Notes under the pieces: generated by a model | Told to the model about the DNA's origin: nothing | The model's database searches: none | What the model saw: the letters and a program-made list of their open reading frames with translations, nothing else | In this document: positions 22,036 to 30,484 of the stretch, in pieces | Layout of the letters: every line of letters starts with the position of its first letter | How positions within the stretch are numbered: the first letter of the stretch is position 1 | Assembly (NCBI RefSeq): GCF_001625365.1 | Contig: NZ_LJJF01000002.1 | Coordinates: forward strand, 372,001-436,000 | DNA from: Streptomyces sp. MJM8645 | GTDB taxonomy: Bacteria; Actinomycetota; Actinomycetes; Streptomycetales; Streptomycetaceae | DNA length: 64,000 nucleotides | Reading direction: 5' to 3' | Made by a program: the position numbers and the translations under genes

Positions 22036-22552
22036 GGTGTTCCAACCTCTCTACGTATGACAGGGGACCCCGGGCACGGCGAACTGCCGGAGCACGCACA
22101 GCAGGACCGGCGGTAGAACTCCTCTTCGGGATTGTCGGCGCACGTCGCGGATTTCCCGCCGAACCGATTTCCTCACCGATGAGCCAACCGCCCGATCCTC
22201 CGCCACCGTAGTCGAATAGCTCCCGTCAAAACCAAACATCCTCAACGGGATTCACCCGGCCGAGTGCAATCCGAACTACCAATCGCTACGAACTCAGTAA
22301 AGGTTTGCCGCCCAATTAGACCGATCATCACATTTCTAGATCAATGGCGATCGCCGATTTCTCGTGCCATCCTCCCGCGCTCGGCCGGTCCCAGCCCATC
22401 GAGTCGGCGCCCCCCGGCACAACGCCGGGCCGGCCCCGGCAATCGTCCGAAGACGCACCGGGCGGTTCCTGTGTCACTCCGCAGCTCCGGCCGATCACGG
22501 ACGAGTGAACTCCCGGCCGGCGGCTGGCCCGCCGACTGCCGCGAACGCCAGC
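22036..22552. promoter_or_regulatory. Divergent intergenic region with an AT-rich stretch
   Basis: This region separates the DUF5132-like gene (minus) from the glutamine-synthetase-like gene (plus). Bases about 22206-22350 are visibly poorer in G and C than anything nearby, with runs such as TCAAAACCAAACATCC. No convincing coding frame, tRNA or IS end is seen. It probably carries promoters for both directions and may also mark a cluster boundary or insertion junction. No sigma-factor boxes could be assigned. Confidence 0.45.
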
Positions 22553-23902
22553 ATGAGCGGCATGACCACCACGCACCCCCCAGCCGAGCGGGCCGCCCAG
22601 GCCCGGGAAGCCGAAGCCCAACTCGCCGCCGCAGGAATCGACGGGGTGGTGTTCGGCTGGGTCGACAACGCCGGCCTCACCCGGGTGAAGTCCGTTCCGC
22701 TCGCCCAGCTCGAACACGCCGCCGAGTACGGTGTCGGCGCCGTACCCTGCTTCGACGTCTCCCTGGTGGACGACTCCTTCGCCACCATGCCTTCGGGCAC
22801 CGGCCCGGTGGGCGACCTGCGGCTCGTCCCCGACCTCGACCGGCTCACCCCGCTCGCCGCCCAGCCCGGCTGGGCCTGGGCCCCAGCCGACCGCTACACC
22901 CAGGACGGCACCCCGCACCCCGGCTGCCAGCGCCACTTCGCCCGCCGGCTCACCGAGGCCGTCGAGCGGCGCGGGCTCTCGGTGCGGGCCGGGATCGAGA
23001 TCGAGTGGGTGGTGGCCGACTCCGCCGGAGCCCCCGCGACGACCGGGCCCGCGTACGGGATGACCCGCTTCATCGAGCACTCCGACTACCTGCGGGAGGT
23101 ACTGCGCGCCCTCACCGCCCAAGGACTGGCCGTGCTCCAGGTCCACCCCGAGTACGCCGCCGGACAGTTCGAGGTCTCCGTCGCCGCCGAGGGGCCTGTC
23201 GAGGCGGCCGACACCACAATGCTGGTGCGCCACACCGTCCGGGCCGTCTCCGCCCGGCACGGCCTGCGGGTCTCGTTCGCGCCCGTCTTCACCGAGGGCT
23301 CGATCGGCAACGGCGGCCACCTGCACCTCAGCCTCTGGCGAGAGGGCCTGAACCTCGGGCACGGCGGCCCCGGCCGGCACGGGCTGCACCCGGAGGCCGA
23401 ACAGTTCCTCTCGGGCGTCCTGGCCGAGCTGCCCGCCCTGCTCGCCATCGGCGCACCCGGCGTCGCCTCCTACCTGAGGCTGGTCCCCTCCCACTTCGCC
23501 GGGGCCTACCGCTGCTGGGGCCTGGAGAACCGTGAGGCGGCACTGCGCCTGATCGCCGGCTCCACGGCCCGGCAGGCCAACGCCGAGCTCAAGTGCTTCG
23601 ACGCCGCCGCCAACCCGTACCTGGCGATCGGCGGCGTGCTGGCCGCCGGACTCGCCGGCCTGGACGCCGGTCTGCCCCTCCCGCCCGAGACCACGAGCGA
23701 CCCCGCCACCCTCGACTCCGCCGAGCGCCTCCCGGCGAGCCTGCCGGAGGCCATCGACGTGTACGAGAAGTCCGACGTGCTGCGGCAGGCGCTCGGCCCC
23801 GAACTGTACGAGACCGTGCTGGCCGTCCGTCGGGCGGAGGCGGAGCTGTTCGCGATGCACACGGATGCGGACGTCATCGAGGCCGTCCGCTGGCGCTACT
23901 GA
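22553..23902 (+). CDS. Glutamine synthetase family ligase (gamma-glutamyl-amide/polyamine type)
   Basis: A 449-residue cytoplasmic ATP-dependent ligase of the glutamine synthetase fold. Family blocks in order are an N-terminal beta-grasp (GIDGVVFGWVDNAGLTRVKS), GIEIEWVV, GNGGHLHLSLW, and a C-terminal ELKCFDAAANPYLAIGG block. It is of the GlnA-like (not GlnA1) group, members of which in Streptomyces glutamylate amines such as polyamines or ethanolamine rather than ammonia. It converges on a decarboxylase/GNAT operon, which supports an amine substrate. I chose ATG 22553 because homology begins just after it; no strong ribosome site is visible, and ATG 22562 is an alternative. The exact amine is unknown. 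Confidence 0.85.
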   Translation: MSGMTTTHPPAERAAQAREAEAQLAAAGIDGVVFGWVDNAGLTRVKSVPLAQLEHAAEYGVGAVPCFDVSLVDDSFATMPSGTGPVGDLRLVPDLDRLTPLAAQPGWAWAPADRYTQDGTPHPGCQRHFARRLTEAVERRGLSVRAGIEIEWVVADSAGAPATTGPAYGMTRFIEHSDYLREVLRALTAQGLAVLQVHPEYAAGQFEVSVAAEGPVEAADTTMLVRHTVRAVSARHGLRVSFAPVFTEGSIGNGGHLHLSLWREGLNLGHGGPGRHGLHPEAEQFLSGVLAELPALLAIGAPGVASYLRLVPSHFAGAYRCWGLENREAALRLIAGSTARQANAELKCFDAAANPYLAIGGVLAAGLAGLDAGLPLPPETTSDPATLDSAERLPASLPEAIDVYEKSDVLRQALGPELYETVLAVRRAEAELFAMHTDADVIEAVRWRY

Positions 23903-23926
23903 CGAGCACCGGTTCTGCTCCACCGG

Positions 23927-23971
23927 CTCCCCGGCGACGGGTCGATCGCAGACCCCCTGGTCGCCGGGGAG
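23927..23971. terminator. Bidirectional hairpin between convergent genes
   Basis: Perfect 12-base arms CTCCCCGGCGAC (23927-23938) and GTCGCCGGGGAG (23960-23971) flank a 21-base loop. The hairpin sits between the stop of the glutamine-synthetase-like gene and that of the GNAT gene and can serve both strands. No T-run follows, as is usual in this kind of genome. Confidence 0.6.
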
Positions 23972-24045
23972 TGAGGAGCCAGGAGCGGCCCGCCGATGGC
24001 CGGTCGGAAGCGGCGGAACCCTGCCGGGTACGGGAGATGGCTCTA

Positions 24046-24606
24046 TCAACCCACTTCGGCTCTGGGTGAGGACTCGGGAGTCGGATCGGTGACCTCGGGT
24101 TCCAGCGGCTTCGCCATGTAGACCGCATCGGCACCGTAGCTCGCGGGCAGCCCGATCTCGGGCCGGGCGCGGTACCCGAGGCGAGCCCACACGGCCTGTG
24201 CGCCGAGGACGGCGACCAGCGAGACCGTCCGGTGGCCGGCCGCCAGCGCGGTGTCGTCCAGGTGGCGCATCATCCGTGGGGCGAGACCCCGGCCGCGCAG
24301 CTGCTCGGCGATCACCAGGTCGTGCGCGTGCATGTTGGCGGGCCGCCCGCCAGTGCCGTCCCCGTCCGCGTCCTCGCTGCGGCTGAGGTCCGGGCAGCGG
24401 AACAGCGGGTACGGCAGGGCGAGCAGGTAGCCGCCGAGGCCGCCCGGGTGCTCCAGCGCGAAGCAGGTGTCGGGTGAGGCGCGATGCCGGGACTGCAGGG
24501 CCTCGCGGCCTTCGGACAGGCCACTGGCGGCGTAGGCGCGTTCCTCCAGCGCGACCACGGCGTCCCAGTCCTCTTCCCGGAGCAGCCGGATCCGGTACTC
24601 GCTCAT
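24046..24606 (-). CDS. GNAT family N-acetyltransferase
   Basis: A 186-residue cytoplasmic acetyl-CoA-dependent N-acetyltransferase. It opens YRIRLLREEDWDAVVALEERAY, a typical GNAT first strand and helix. The acetyl-CoA loop is the degenerate LRGRGLAPRMMRHL (Q/RxxGxG/A), and the last strand is VWARLGYRARPE. The start ATG 24606 overlaps the stop of the upstream decarboxylase as ATGA and has GGAGG 8 bases upstream, so the two are translationally coupled. The natural guess is acetylation of the amine made by that decarboxylase. The substrate is not determinable from sequence. Confidence 0.88.
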   Translation of the reverse strand: MSEYRIRLLREEDWDAVVALEERAYAASGLSEGREALQSRHRASPDTCFALEHPGGLGGYLLALPYPLFRCPDLSRSEDADGDGTGGRPANMHAHDLVIAEQLRGRGLAPRMMRHLDDTALAAGHRTVSLVAVLGAQAVWARLGYRARPEIGLPASYGADAVYMAKPLEPEVTDPTPESSPRAEVG

Positions 24607-25919
24607 GCGTTTCCTCCGTTGCGGCGCCCGCCGATGCAGGTGTACGGCAGCGGCGCGAAGCCGTTGAACCCCTGGGTGGCGTAGGCGGCGGCGTACGCGC
24701 CGCAGGAGTGGACCCACACCGGGTCTCCCGAGGCGATCGCGCGCGGGACGCGGACCAGGCCGTCCTCCTGGGCGTACGCGTCGTCGCTGTCGCAGGTCGG
24801 GCCGGCCACCACGGCGTCGACGAACTGCCCGCCCTGGTGGGTCGGGAACTCCAGCCGGTACTGCAACTGGTTCATCTCGTACAGGCCGTTGAACTTGCCG
24901 CAGCTCAGGTACAGCCAGTCCTCGCGGGTACCGTCGAGCCGGTGGCGGGAGGAGAGCCGCGCCACGTGGGCGCGGATCGCGCCGTGGTCGGCGACCAGGT
25001 GCCGGCCGGGCTCAAGCAGGAACTCCAGCGGCGCGGCGTTGACGGCGCGCAGCCGGTCCATGCCCTCCCGGATCACCACGAAGATCTTGTCCAGCGGCGG
25101 TTCCAGCGGCCGGCCGCGCCGGTCGAGGACGCCGAGTGCGGGCAGCCCGCCACCGAGGTTGATGCGGCTCGGCACGATGCCGCGCCGGCTGAGCGCCTCC
25201 AGGACGGCGGCCAGCGATTCGATCGCCGCCACCCAGGCCCCGGCGGTCATCTGCTGCGAGCCGACGTGCACCGACAGGCCGGAGGGCACCAGCCCTGCGG
25301 TCCGGGCGGCGCCGAGCACCCGCACGGCGTCCTCGAGCGAGCAGCCGAACTTGCGGCTGAGGCCCCACAGCGCGCCCTCGCCGGTGGTCGCGATCCGGCA
25401 GAACACCCGCGATCCGGGGGCGTGTTCCGCGATCGCGGCGACGTCCTCCGGGCTGTCGGTGGCGAAGTCCCGCACGCCCAGCCGGTACGCCTCGGCGATG
25501 TTGCGGTCCGACTTGACGGTGTTCCCGTAGTGGATCAGCTCGGGTGCGACGCCGGTGCGCAGCGCCTGGGCGATCTCCTGCGGGCTGGCCGCGTCGAAGC
25601 CGGAGCCGAGCGCGGCGAGATGGTCCAGCACCTCGTCCACCGGGCAGGCCTTCATCGCGAACCGGACGGCCACGCCGGGAAGTTCGGCGCACAGTGCGGC
25701 GTACTGACGGCCGATGCCGTCCAGGTCGTAGACGATGGTGTCCTCGGTGGCATCGGCGAGCGCGGCGCGCAGGGCGGTGCCGTCGCGCTGTCCGGGAAGG
25801 CGCGTGGTGGATGCGTGCACGGTGGCCGGCGCGGTCGGGGCGCGGTGGCCGGTTCTACCGTGGTCGGCCGTCCGACGCGGTTCGGCGGTCTGGCGCATGT
25901 CGATGCTCTGAGGCCTCAC
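24603..25919 (-). CDS. PLP-dependent decarboxylase, ornithine/diaminopimelate decarboxylase family (fold type III)
   Basis: A 438-residue cytoplasmic amino acid decarboxylase. The PLP lysine is in RFAMKACP (about residue 90). Also seen are FDAASPQE, HVGSQ, the phosphate-binding GGG in INLGGGLP, EPGRHLV, the interface motif GPTCDSDD, and a terminal GAYAAAY and FNGF block as in ornithine decarboxylases. Overall it reads more like ornithine than diaminopimelate decarboxylase, but substrate choice is uncertain. GTG 25919 has GGAAG 8 bases upstream and is preferred; ATG 25898 is seven codons in but lacks a ribosome site. The first 45 residues are low-complexity. It is coupled to the GNAT gene by an ATGA overlap. 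Confidence 0.88.
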   Translation of the reverse strand: MRPQSIDMRQTAEPRRTADHGRTGHRAPTAPATVHASTTRLPGQRDGTALRAALADATEDTIVYDLDGIGRQYAALCAELPGVAVRFAMKACPVDEVLDHLAALGSGFDAASPQEIAQALRTGVAPELIHYGNTVKSDRNIAEAYRLGVRDFATDSPEDVAAIAEHAPGSRVFCRIATTGEGALWGLSRKFGCSLEDAVRVLGAARTAGLVPSGLSVHVGSQQMTAGAWVAAIESLAAVLEALSRRGIVPSRINLGGGLPALGVLDRRGRPLEPPLDKIFVVIREGMDRLRAVNAAPLEFLLEPGRHLVADHGAIRAHVARLSSRHRLDGTREDWLYLSCGKFNGLYEMNQLQYRLEFPTHQGGQFVDAVVAGPTCDSDDAYAQEDGLVRVPRAIASGDPVWVHSCGAYAAAYATQGFNGFAPLPYTCIGGRRNGGNA

Positions 25920-26338
25920 GTGTGAACTTCCGGTCCGACTAGACGATTGATGCCACGGGATTGCTGGCACGCGTGAAATGAAGCAAGGGAGTCCGAAGGT
26001 CGGCTGTGACGCCTGACCCGAACTCCCTCTCCCACCGCACTCTACGTACTTCCAGGGCCTGCCCCACCACCCGTTGCGCACCCCGCACGGCCTGACCGAC
26101 GCGAAGGCCGACGAGCGCGGACCGCTGCTCGGCATCTCCGTGCCGATCCCCATCCCTCCGCGCCCCGCCCCGGGCCACCGCTCGCCATACAGAACCACCC
26201 GAACGACGTCGGCGTCGGCCTCCACGGCCTTGACGACCAGGTCCCACCGGACGCTGTCGATGAACTGGTGAGAGCGACGCCTCGGCGGATCGGCCCGTCC
26301 CGCTGGTCCCGGTCCCGTGACCAGCCGAAGATGACGGC
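25920..26338. promoter_or_regulatory. Intergenic region upstream of decarboxylase operon and amidohydrolase
   Basis: This is a divergent gap of about 420 bases. TGCCA (25951-25955) and TGGCA (25965-25969) form a small inverted repeat 30 bases upstream of the decarboxylase start and could be an operator. Open frames here, such as one reading HQFIDSVRWDLVVKAVEAD on the minus strand near 26230, lack a ribosome site, and I do not accept them as genes. They may be decayed coding sequence. Confidence 0.35.
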
Positions 26339-27622
26339 ATGGGTGTCGACGACCCGGGTGCCGGGCTGCTGGTGACGAACGTGCGCGTCTTCGACGGGAT
26401 CGGAGGGGAAGCGGTGCCGGGGCACGTCCGGGTCCAACGGGACAGGATCGCAGAGGTGGTGCTGGGCCGCACCCTCCCGCCCGGCCTCCCCGGAGGCGCG
26501 ACGGTGATCGACGGCGGAGGCCGCACCCTCCTCCCCGGCCTCACCGACGCGCACGTCCACCTGTTCGCGATCGGCGGCACCATGGCGGAGCTCCAGCTCG
26601 CACCGACCGGCACCCTCCACTACCAGGCCCTGGCCGCGGCCCGCGACATGCTGATGCGCGGCTTCACCACCGTGCGGGACATGGCCGGAGACACCGAGCC
26701 GCTCCGGCGCGTGCTGGACCGCGGGCTGTTCCCGGGCCCGCGGATCTACCCGAGCCAGGCGGCCGTCTCCCAAACCGCCGGCCACGGCGACTTCGGGACG
26801 GTCCACGACGCCCCGACCGCCCTGGGCGGGCCACCGGCCCGGACCGAACAGATCGGGTTCACCCGGGTGGCCGACGGGCCGGAACGGGTGCTCGCCGCGG
26901 TGCGCGAGCAGCTCAAGAAGGGCGCCACCCAGATCAAGCTGATGGCCGGCGGCGGCGTCAGCTCCGAGTTCGACCCGCTGGACGTCCTGCAGTTCACCAC
27001 GGCCGAACTGGAGGCCGCCGTCGCCGCAGCCTCCGACTGGGGCACCTACGTGACCGTGCACGTCTACACCTCCGAAGGCGTCCGCCGCGCGGTGCGGGCC
27101 GGGGTGCGCTGCATCGAGCACGGGCACCTCGTCGACGAGGACACCATCCGCTACCTCGCGGAGCAGGACGTGTGGCTGAGCACCCAGCCGTTCGCGGTCG
27201 ACGACCACCACTACGCATTTCCGGACAGCAACCGCAAGAACCACGAGGTCTGTGAAGGCGTCGCCCGCACCATCGGCTGGGCGGTGAAGCACGGTGTGCG
27301 GCTGGCCTTCGGCACCGACCTGGTGTTCGACCCCGGGAAGGCCCACCGGCAGAACGAGATGCTCGTCCGGCTCGGCAGCTACCTCAGCCCGGTCGAGGCC
27401 CTGCGGACGGCCACCTCCGGCAACGCCGAACTCTTCCGCCTGTCCGGCCGCCGAGACCCCTACCGCGCCGCGCCGCTCGGCGTCATCGCGCCGGGAGCAT
27501 GGGCCGACCTCCTGGTCGTCGACGGCGACCCGACCACCGACCTCTCCGTCCTCGCAGACCCCGAACGCAATCTGAAGCTGATCGTCAAGGACGGCGTCGT
27601 CCACAAGAACGAACTCGACTGA
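26339..27622 (+). CDS. Metal-dependent amidohydrolase (imidazolonepropionase/prolidase-like)
   Basis: A 427-residue cytoplasmic hydrolase of the amidohydrolase superfamily, expected to cut an amide or related bond at a binuclear metal centre. The ligands are all visible: HxH in TDAHVHLF, a carbamylated-type Lys in QIKLMAGGGV, His in VTVHVYT, His in CIEHGHLVDE and Asp in AFGTDLVFD. The C-terminal ADLLVVDGDP strand closes the small beta domain. ATG 26339 has GAAG 8 bases upstream. No signal peptide is present. It is transcribed divergently from the decarboxylase pair and stands alone; a role in amine or dipeptide breakdown is only a guess. Confidence 0.9.
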   Translation: MGVDDPGAGLLVTNVRVFDGIGGEAVPGHVRVQRDRIAEVVLGRTLPPGLPGGATVIDGGGRTLLPGLTDAHVHLFAIGGTMAELQLAPTGTLHYQALAAARDMLMRGFTTVRDMAGDTEPLRRVLDRGLFPGPRIYPSQAAVSQTAGHGDFGTVHDAPTALGGPPARTEQIGFTRVADGPERVLAAVREQLKKGATQIKLMAGGGVSSEFDPLDVLQFTTAELEAAVAAASDWGTYVTVHVYTSEGVRRAVRAGVRCIEHGHLVDEDTIRYLAEQDVWLSTQPFAVDDHHYAFPDSNRKNHEVCEGVARTIGWAVKHGVRLAFGTDLVFDPGKAHRQNEMLVRLGSYLSPVEALRTATSGNAELFRLSGRRDPYRAAPLGVIAPGAWADLLVVDGDPTTDLSVLADPERNLKLIVKDGVVHKNELD

Positions 27623-27814
27623 CCCGCACCGGCCTCCGCCTGCCCCCGGCTCGGGCGGTCCATCACCGCCCTGTGGCCCGGTCAGGCATGCCGGAGACAG
27701 CGGGTTCCCCCACTGGAATCCCGCACCGATCCCGGACAGCACGTGGGTGTTCCCCGGGAGCACCTCGGTGCGCTGGCCGGCCTCCCGGAAGTGCCATCCC
27801 TGGCGGAGGTTCTG

Positions 27815-27864
27815 GCCGGGGCCGCTCCGCCGGGGTGGGCGGTCGCGGGTGGAGCGGCCCCGGC
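27815..27864 (-). terminator. Hairpin terminator of the lectin-CAP gene
   Basis: Perfect 14-base arms GCCGGGGCCGCTCC (27815-27828) and GGAGCGGCCCCGGC (27851-27864) with a 22-base loop. It ends 20 bases beyond the stop codon of the minus-strand CAP-domain gene. Confidence 0.65.
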
Positions 27865-27883
27865 GGAGCGGTCGCGGCGGGGG

Positions 27884-28810
27884 TCAGCGGGTGCTGAAGT
27901 CCGCGTTCCAGGAGGCGTTGCCGGTGCGGGCCAGGCCGACCTCGTTGTAGTCGCCGAGCATGATCCCCAGGTGGCCGGGCGACTTGATCCAGCCGTCGAC
28001 GGCGGCGTCGATGTCGGTGGGGCCGTAGAAGGCGATCTCGCCGAATCCCCTCCCGGTGTAGCCGAGGCCCCGCGCGATGCTGCCCGAGTCGCAGAAGTGG
28101 CCGGAGACGCGGCGCTGGTCCATCTGGTCGGCGTTGCACTTGGCGGCCTGGGAGAGCGTCTGGTTGAGGCGCACCGCCGGCCTGCCGTTCTGGGCGCGCA
28201 CGGTGTTGAGCCGGTCCAGGAAGCGCTGCTCGACGGAGGTGCCCGGGCCCGGGCCGGTGCCCGACCCGATCAGGTCGAACCGCTGGGCCATGCTGCCGTC
28301 GCAGTTCTCGACGGTGACCTCCCGGTCGAGGCCGTGGTAGGTCAGACAGCGGTTGTCGCGGGCGTTGTGGAGGTAGGTGCCGCCGCCGGCGGCGGGCTCC
28401 AGGGTCCACTGCTGGTTGTCGCCCGCCCACCAGTGGATGAACTGGGTGGACCGGCCGTCGTTGGTGTCCATCTCCAGCACGCGTTCGGTGCCGTTGACGT
28501 TGCGGGCGAAGTCGACCCGGTCGCCGGGCTTGTTGGAGATCCAGAACGAGGTGGAGGCGTTCTGGTAGTTGCGGGCGACGATCCGGGAGCCCTCGCCGTC
28601 GGAGCTGGCCAGCGAGTTGTGGTTCTGGTGGTCCTGGATCGTGATCATCTGCTCGACCACGGCGGCGTTCGCCGGCGCGGCGAGCAGCGTGACGCTGCTC
28701 GCGGATATCGCGGAGACGGCGAGCGCCAGGCCTGCCAGCCGGGTGCGGCGGCGGGTGCCGGTGCTCGGGCGGAGGGTGGGGGTGGGAGTGGGGGTGGACG
28801 GGTGGGACAC
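27884..28810 (-). CDS. Secreted ricin-like lectin plus CAP (SCP/PR-1) domain protein
   Basis: A 308-residue exported protein. The GTG start at 28810 has AGGAG 6 bases upstream. A Sec signal with Arg-rich n-region (RRRTRL) ends near PANA-AVV. Residues about 50-175 form a beta-trefoil of ricin type (QQWTLEP, CLTYHG, AQRFDL). Residues about 190-308 form a CAP domain (AAKCNADQM, SGHFCDSG, GEIAFYG, SPGHLGIMLGDYNEVGLA), with the His and Glu positions of that family retained. CAP domains are extracellular and of mixed function; the lectin part suggests binding to a polysaccharide. The neighbouring secretory protease has the same lectin-plus-catalytic layout. Confidence 0.9.
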   Translation of the reverse strand: MSHPSTPTPTPTLRPSTGTRRRTRLAGLALAVSAISASSVTLLAAPANAAVVEQMITIQDHQNHNSLASSDGEGSRIVARNYQNASTSFWISNKPGDRVDFARNVNGTERVLEMDTNDGRSTQFIHWWAGDNQQWTLEPAAGGGTYLHNARDNRCLTYHGLDREVTVENCDGSMAQRFDLIGSGTGPGPGTSVEQRFLDRLNTVRAQNGRPAVRLNQTLSQAAKCNADQMDQRRVSGHFCDSGSIARGLGYTGRGFGEIAFYGPTDIDAAVDGWIKSPGHLGIMLGDYNEVGLARTGNASWNADFSTR

Positions 28811-29022
28811 GGGAATCTCCTGTTGTCAATGGACCGCGTGCGGATGAGACTGCGGAACGCGGTCAGGACACCAGGGCTGGATTGACAATTGATCAGCAGC
28901 GCGTTGACGAACTGGATGTGCGCTGCCCATGGAGGCTGCGCGGATCTCAGGCCCACACGTGTGTCAGCCGGATCGTGCTGCCGTGCGCGGCCTCGGCGGG
29001 GAGCCGGGGCCGCGCGCCGGGT

Positions 29023-30147
29023 TCAGTTGGCCAGGCTGAAGTCGCCGCCGAGGGGTGCGGCGATCTTGTCGACACCGGTCAACGCGGTGAGCGAGGTGAC
29101 GGGGGTGCTGCTGTCCGTGGTGGTGCCGTTGCCGAGTTGGCCGGAGCCGTTGTTGCCCCAGGCGCGGACGGTGTTGTCGCCGAGCAGGGCGATGGTGTGT
29201 TCGCGGCCGCCGGCGATCAGCTGGATGCCGGTGAGGCCGGGGACCGCGACGGGGGTGCTCCGGTAGTCGGTGGTGCCGTCGCCGATCTGGCCGGAGGTGT
29301 TCCGGCCCCAGGCCTTGAGCTGGTTGCCGCTGTCGGTGACGGCCAGGCTGTGGTGGGCTCCGGCCGCGATCCCGGAGACCCCACCGAACCAGCTGCCCTG
29401 GGTGTCGACCGGGGTGAAGCGGCTGATGGTGGTGTTGTCGCCGAGCTGGCCGGTGGCGTTGTAGCCCCACGCCTTCACCGCGTTGCCGCTGGTGGGCTTG
29501 GTGGAGCTGCTCGGCGGGCCGATCAGGGCCAGGTTGTGGTCGGCGCCGGCGGCGATCCGGGCCACACCGGCCAGGTTGTTCACCAAGGACGGCACGTTGC
29601 GGCTCGCCGAAGTTCCGTCCCCGAGCTGGCCGTTGATGTTGTGGCCCCAGGCCCACACGGTGCCGTCCGCGCGCAGCGCCAGGCTGTGGTTGAGTCCGGC
29701 GGCGATCGCGATCACCTTGCCGAGTCCCTCGACCCGGACCGGGACGCTGCTGTCGGCGTTGGTCCCGTTGCCGAGCTGGCCGTGGTTGTTGCGCCCCCAG
29801 GCGACCACGGTCCGGTCGGCGAGCAGGGCCAGGCTGTGCACTCCGCCCGCGGCGACATCGGTGACATCGGAAAGGTTGACGACCTGGCCGGGCGCGTTGT
29901 GGCTGAACACCGAACCGTCACCGAGCTGCCCGGACCCGTTGGCGCCCCACGTCTGCACCGTGCGGTCGGTCAGCAGGGCCAGCCCGAAACCTGTGGCGGG
30001 GCCGCTTCCCCCGGCGGCGATCTTCACCACCTCGGCGCTCGTCAGCCCCAGCACGGTGGTGGCCGTCGTACGAATGTCCGTCCAGGTGCCGTCGCCGAGC
30101 TGACCTGCGCGGTTGTTGCCCCAGGACTTGAGCCGCTTCTCCGCCAC
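29023..30147 (-). CDS. RCC1-repeat beta-propeller protein
   Basis: A 374-residue protein made almost entirely of RCC1 repeats. The motif (W)G-N--GQLGDGT recurs seven times (for example SWGNNRAGQLGDGT, AWGHNINGQLGDGT, AWGRNTSGQIGDGT), enough for a complete seven-bladed propeller. The blade beginning after the fourth repeat carries a 15-residue insert (GPPSSSTKPTSGN). The start is GTG 30147 with GAGGAG 5 bases upstream; an ATG five bases earlier is in another frame. No signal peptide or membrane segment is seen, so it is either cytoplasmic or exported unconventionally. Bacterial RCC1 proteins are scaffolds or binding modules without a settled role. Confidence 0.9.
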   Translation of the reverse strand: MAEKRLKSWGNNRAGQLGDGTWTDIRTTATTVLGLTSAEVVKIAAGGSGPATGFGLALLTDRTVQTWGANGSGQLGDGSVFSHNAPGQVVNLSDVTDVAAGGVHSLALLADRTVVAWGRNNHGQLGNGTNADSSVPVRVEGLGKVIAIAAGLNHSLALRADGTVWAWGHNINGQLGDGTSASRNVPSLVNNLAGVARIAAGADHNLALIGPPSSSTKPTSGNAVKAWGYNATGQLGDNTTISRFTPVDTQGSWFGGVSGIAAGAHHSLAVTDSGNQLKAWGRNTSGQIGDGTTDYRSTPVAVPGLTGIQLIAGGREHTIALLGDNTVRAWGNNGSGQLGNGTTTDSSTPVTSLTALTGVDKIAAPLGGDFSLAN

Positions 30148-30427
30148 TTCATCTCCTCATCGGGTGTGCTGTCATGCGGGAATGCGACCGCGCCGGGCGC
30201 GCGGCCGCGGAGGCTGCCACCAGGACGCGGCGGCGTTGCCTCCCGACGGGCCGCTCTTGCCCGGCCCTCGCCGCAAGCTCTCGAACGCATCATCGGTGAC
30301 GACCGATCAGAACTCGGGACCCCGATCTCGACCTTCACTCGAACAGGTGACCTTCCGGCGTCTCCGGGTACGCCGGGCCGTCCCGCACTGCGCACACCCG
30401 CCCCTTGGCGGCGCTCCTGACGTCGAC

Positions 30428-30464
30428 CCGACGGCCCGGCACCTCGTGGGTGCCGGGCCGTCGG
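30428..30464 (-). terminator. Strong hairpin terminator of the secretory protease gene
   Basis: Perfect 16-base arms, CCGACGGCCCGGCACC (30428-30443) and GGTGCCGGGCCGTCGG (30449-30464), around the loop TCGTG. It lies 21 bases past the stop of the minus-strand protease gene. The rest of 30148-30484, upstream of the RCC1 gene, shows no gene. Confidence 0.75.
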
Positions 30465-30484
30465 GTGGGGTGTGGGGGCGCGGG

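Noticed and set aside
24603..26225. Extended start of the decarboxylase at 26225
   Set aside because: The first 100 codons are low-complexity and unlike the family, with no ribosome site; GTG 25919 or ATG 25898 fits better.
26042..27763. Minus-strand open frame opposite the amidohydrolase
   Set aside because: The plus-strand frame contains every metal ligand of the amidohydrolase family; the opposite frame has no recognisable domain.
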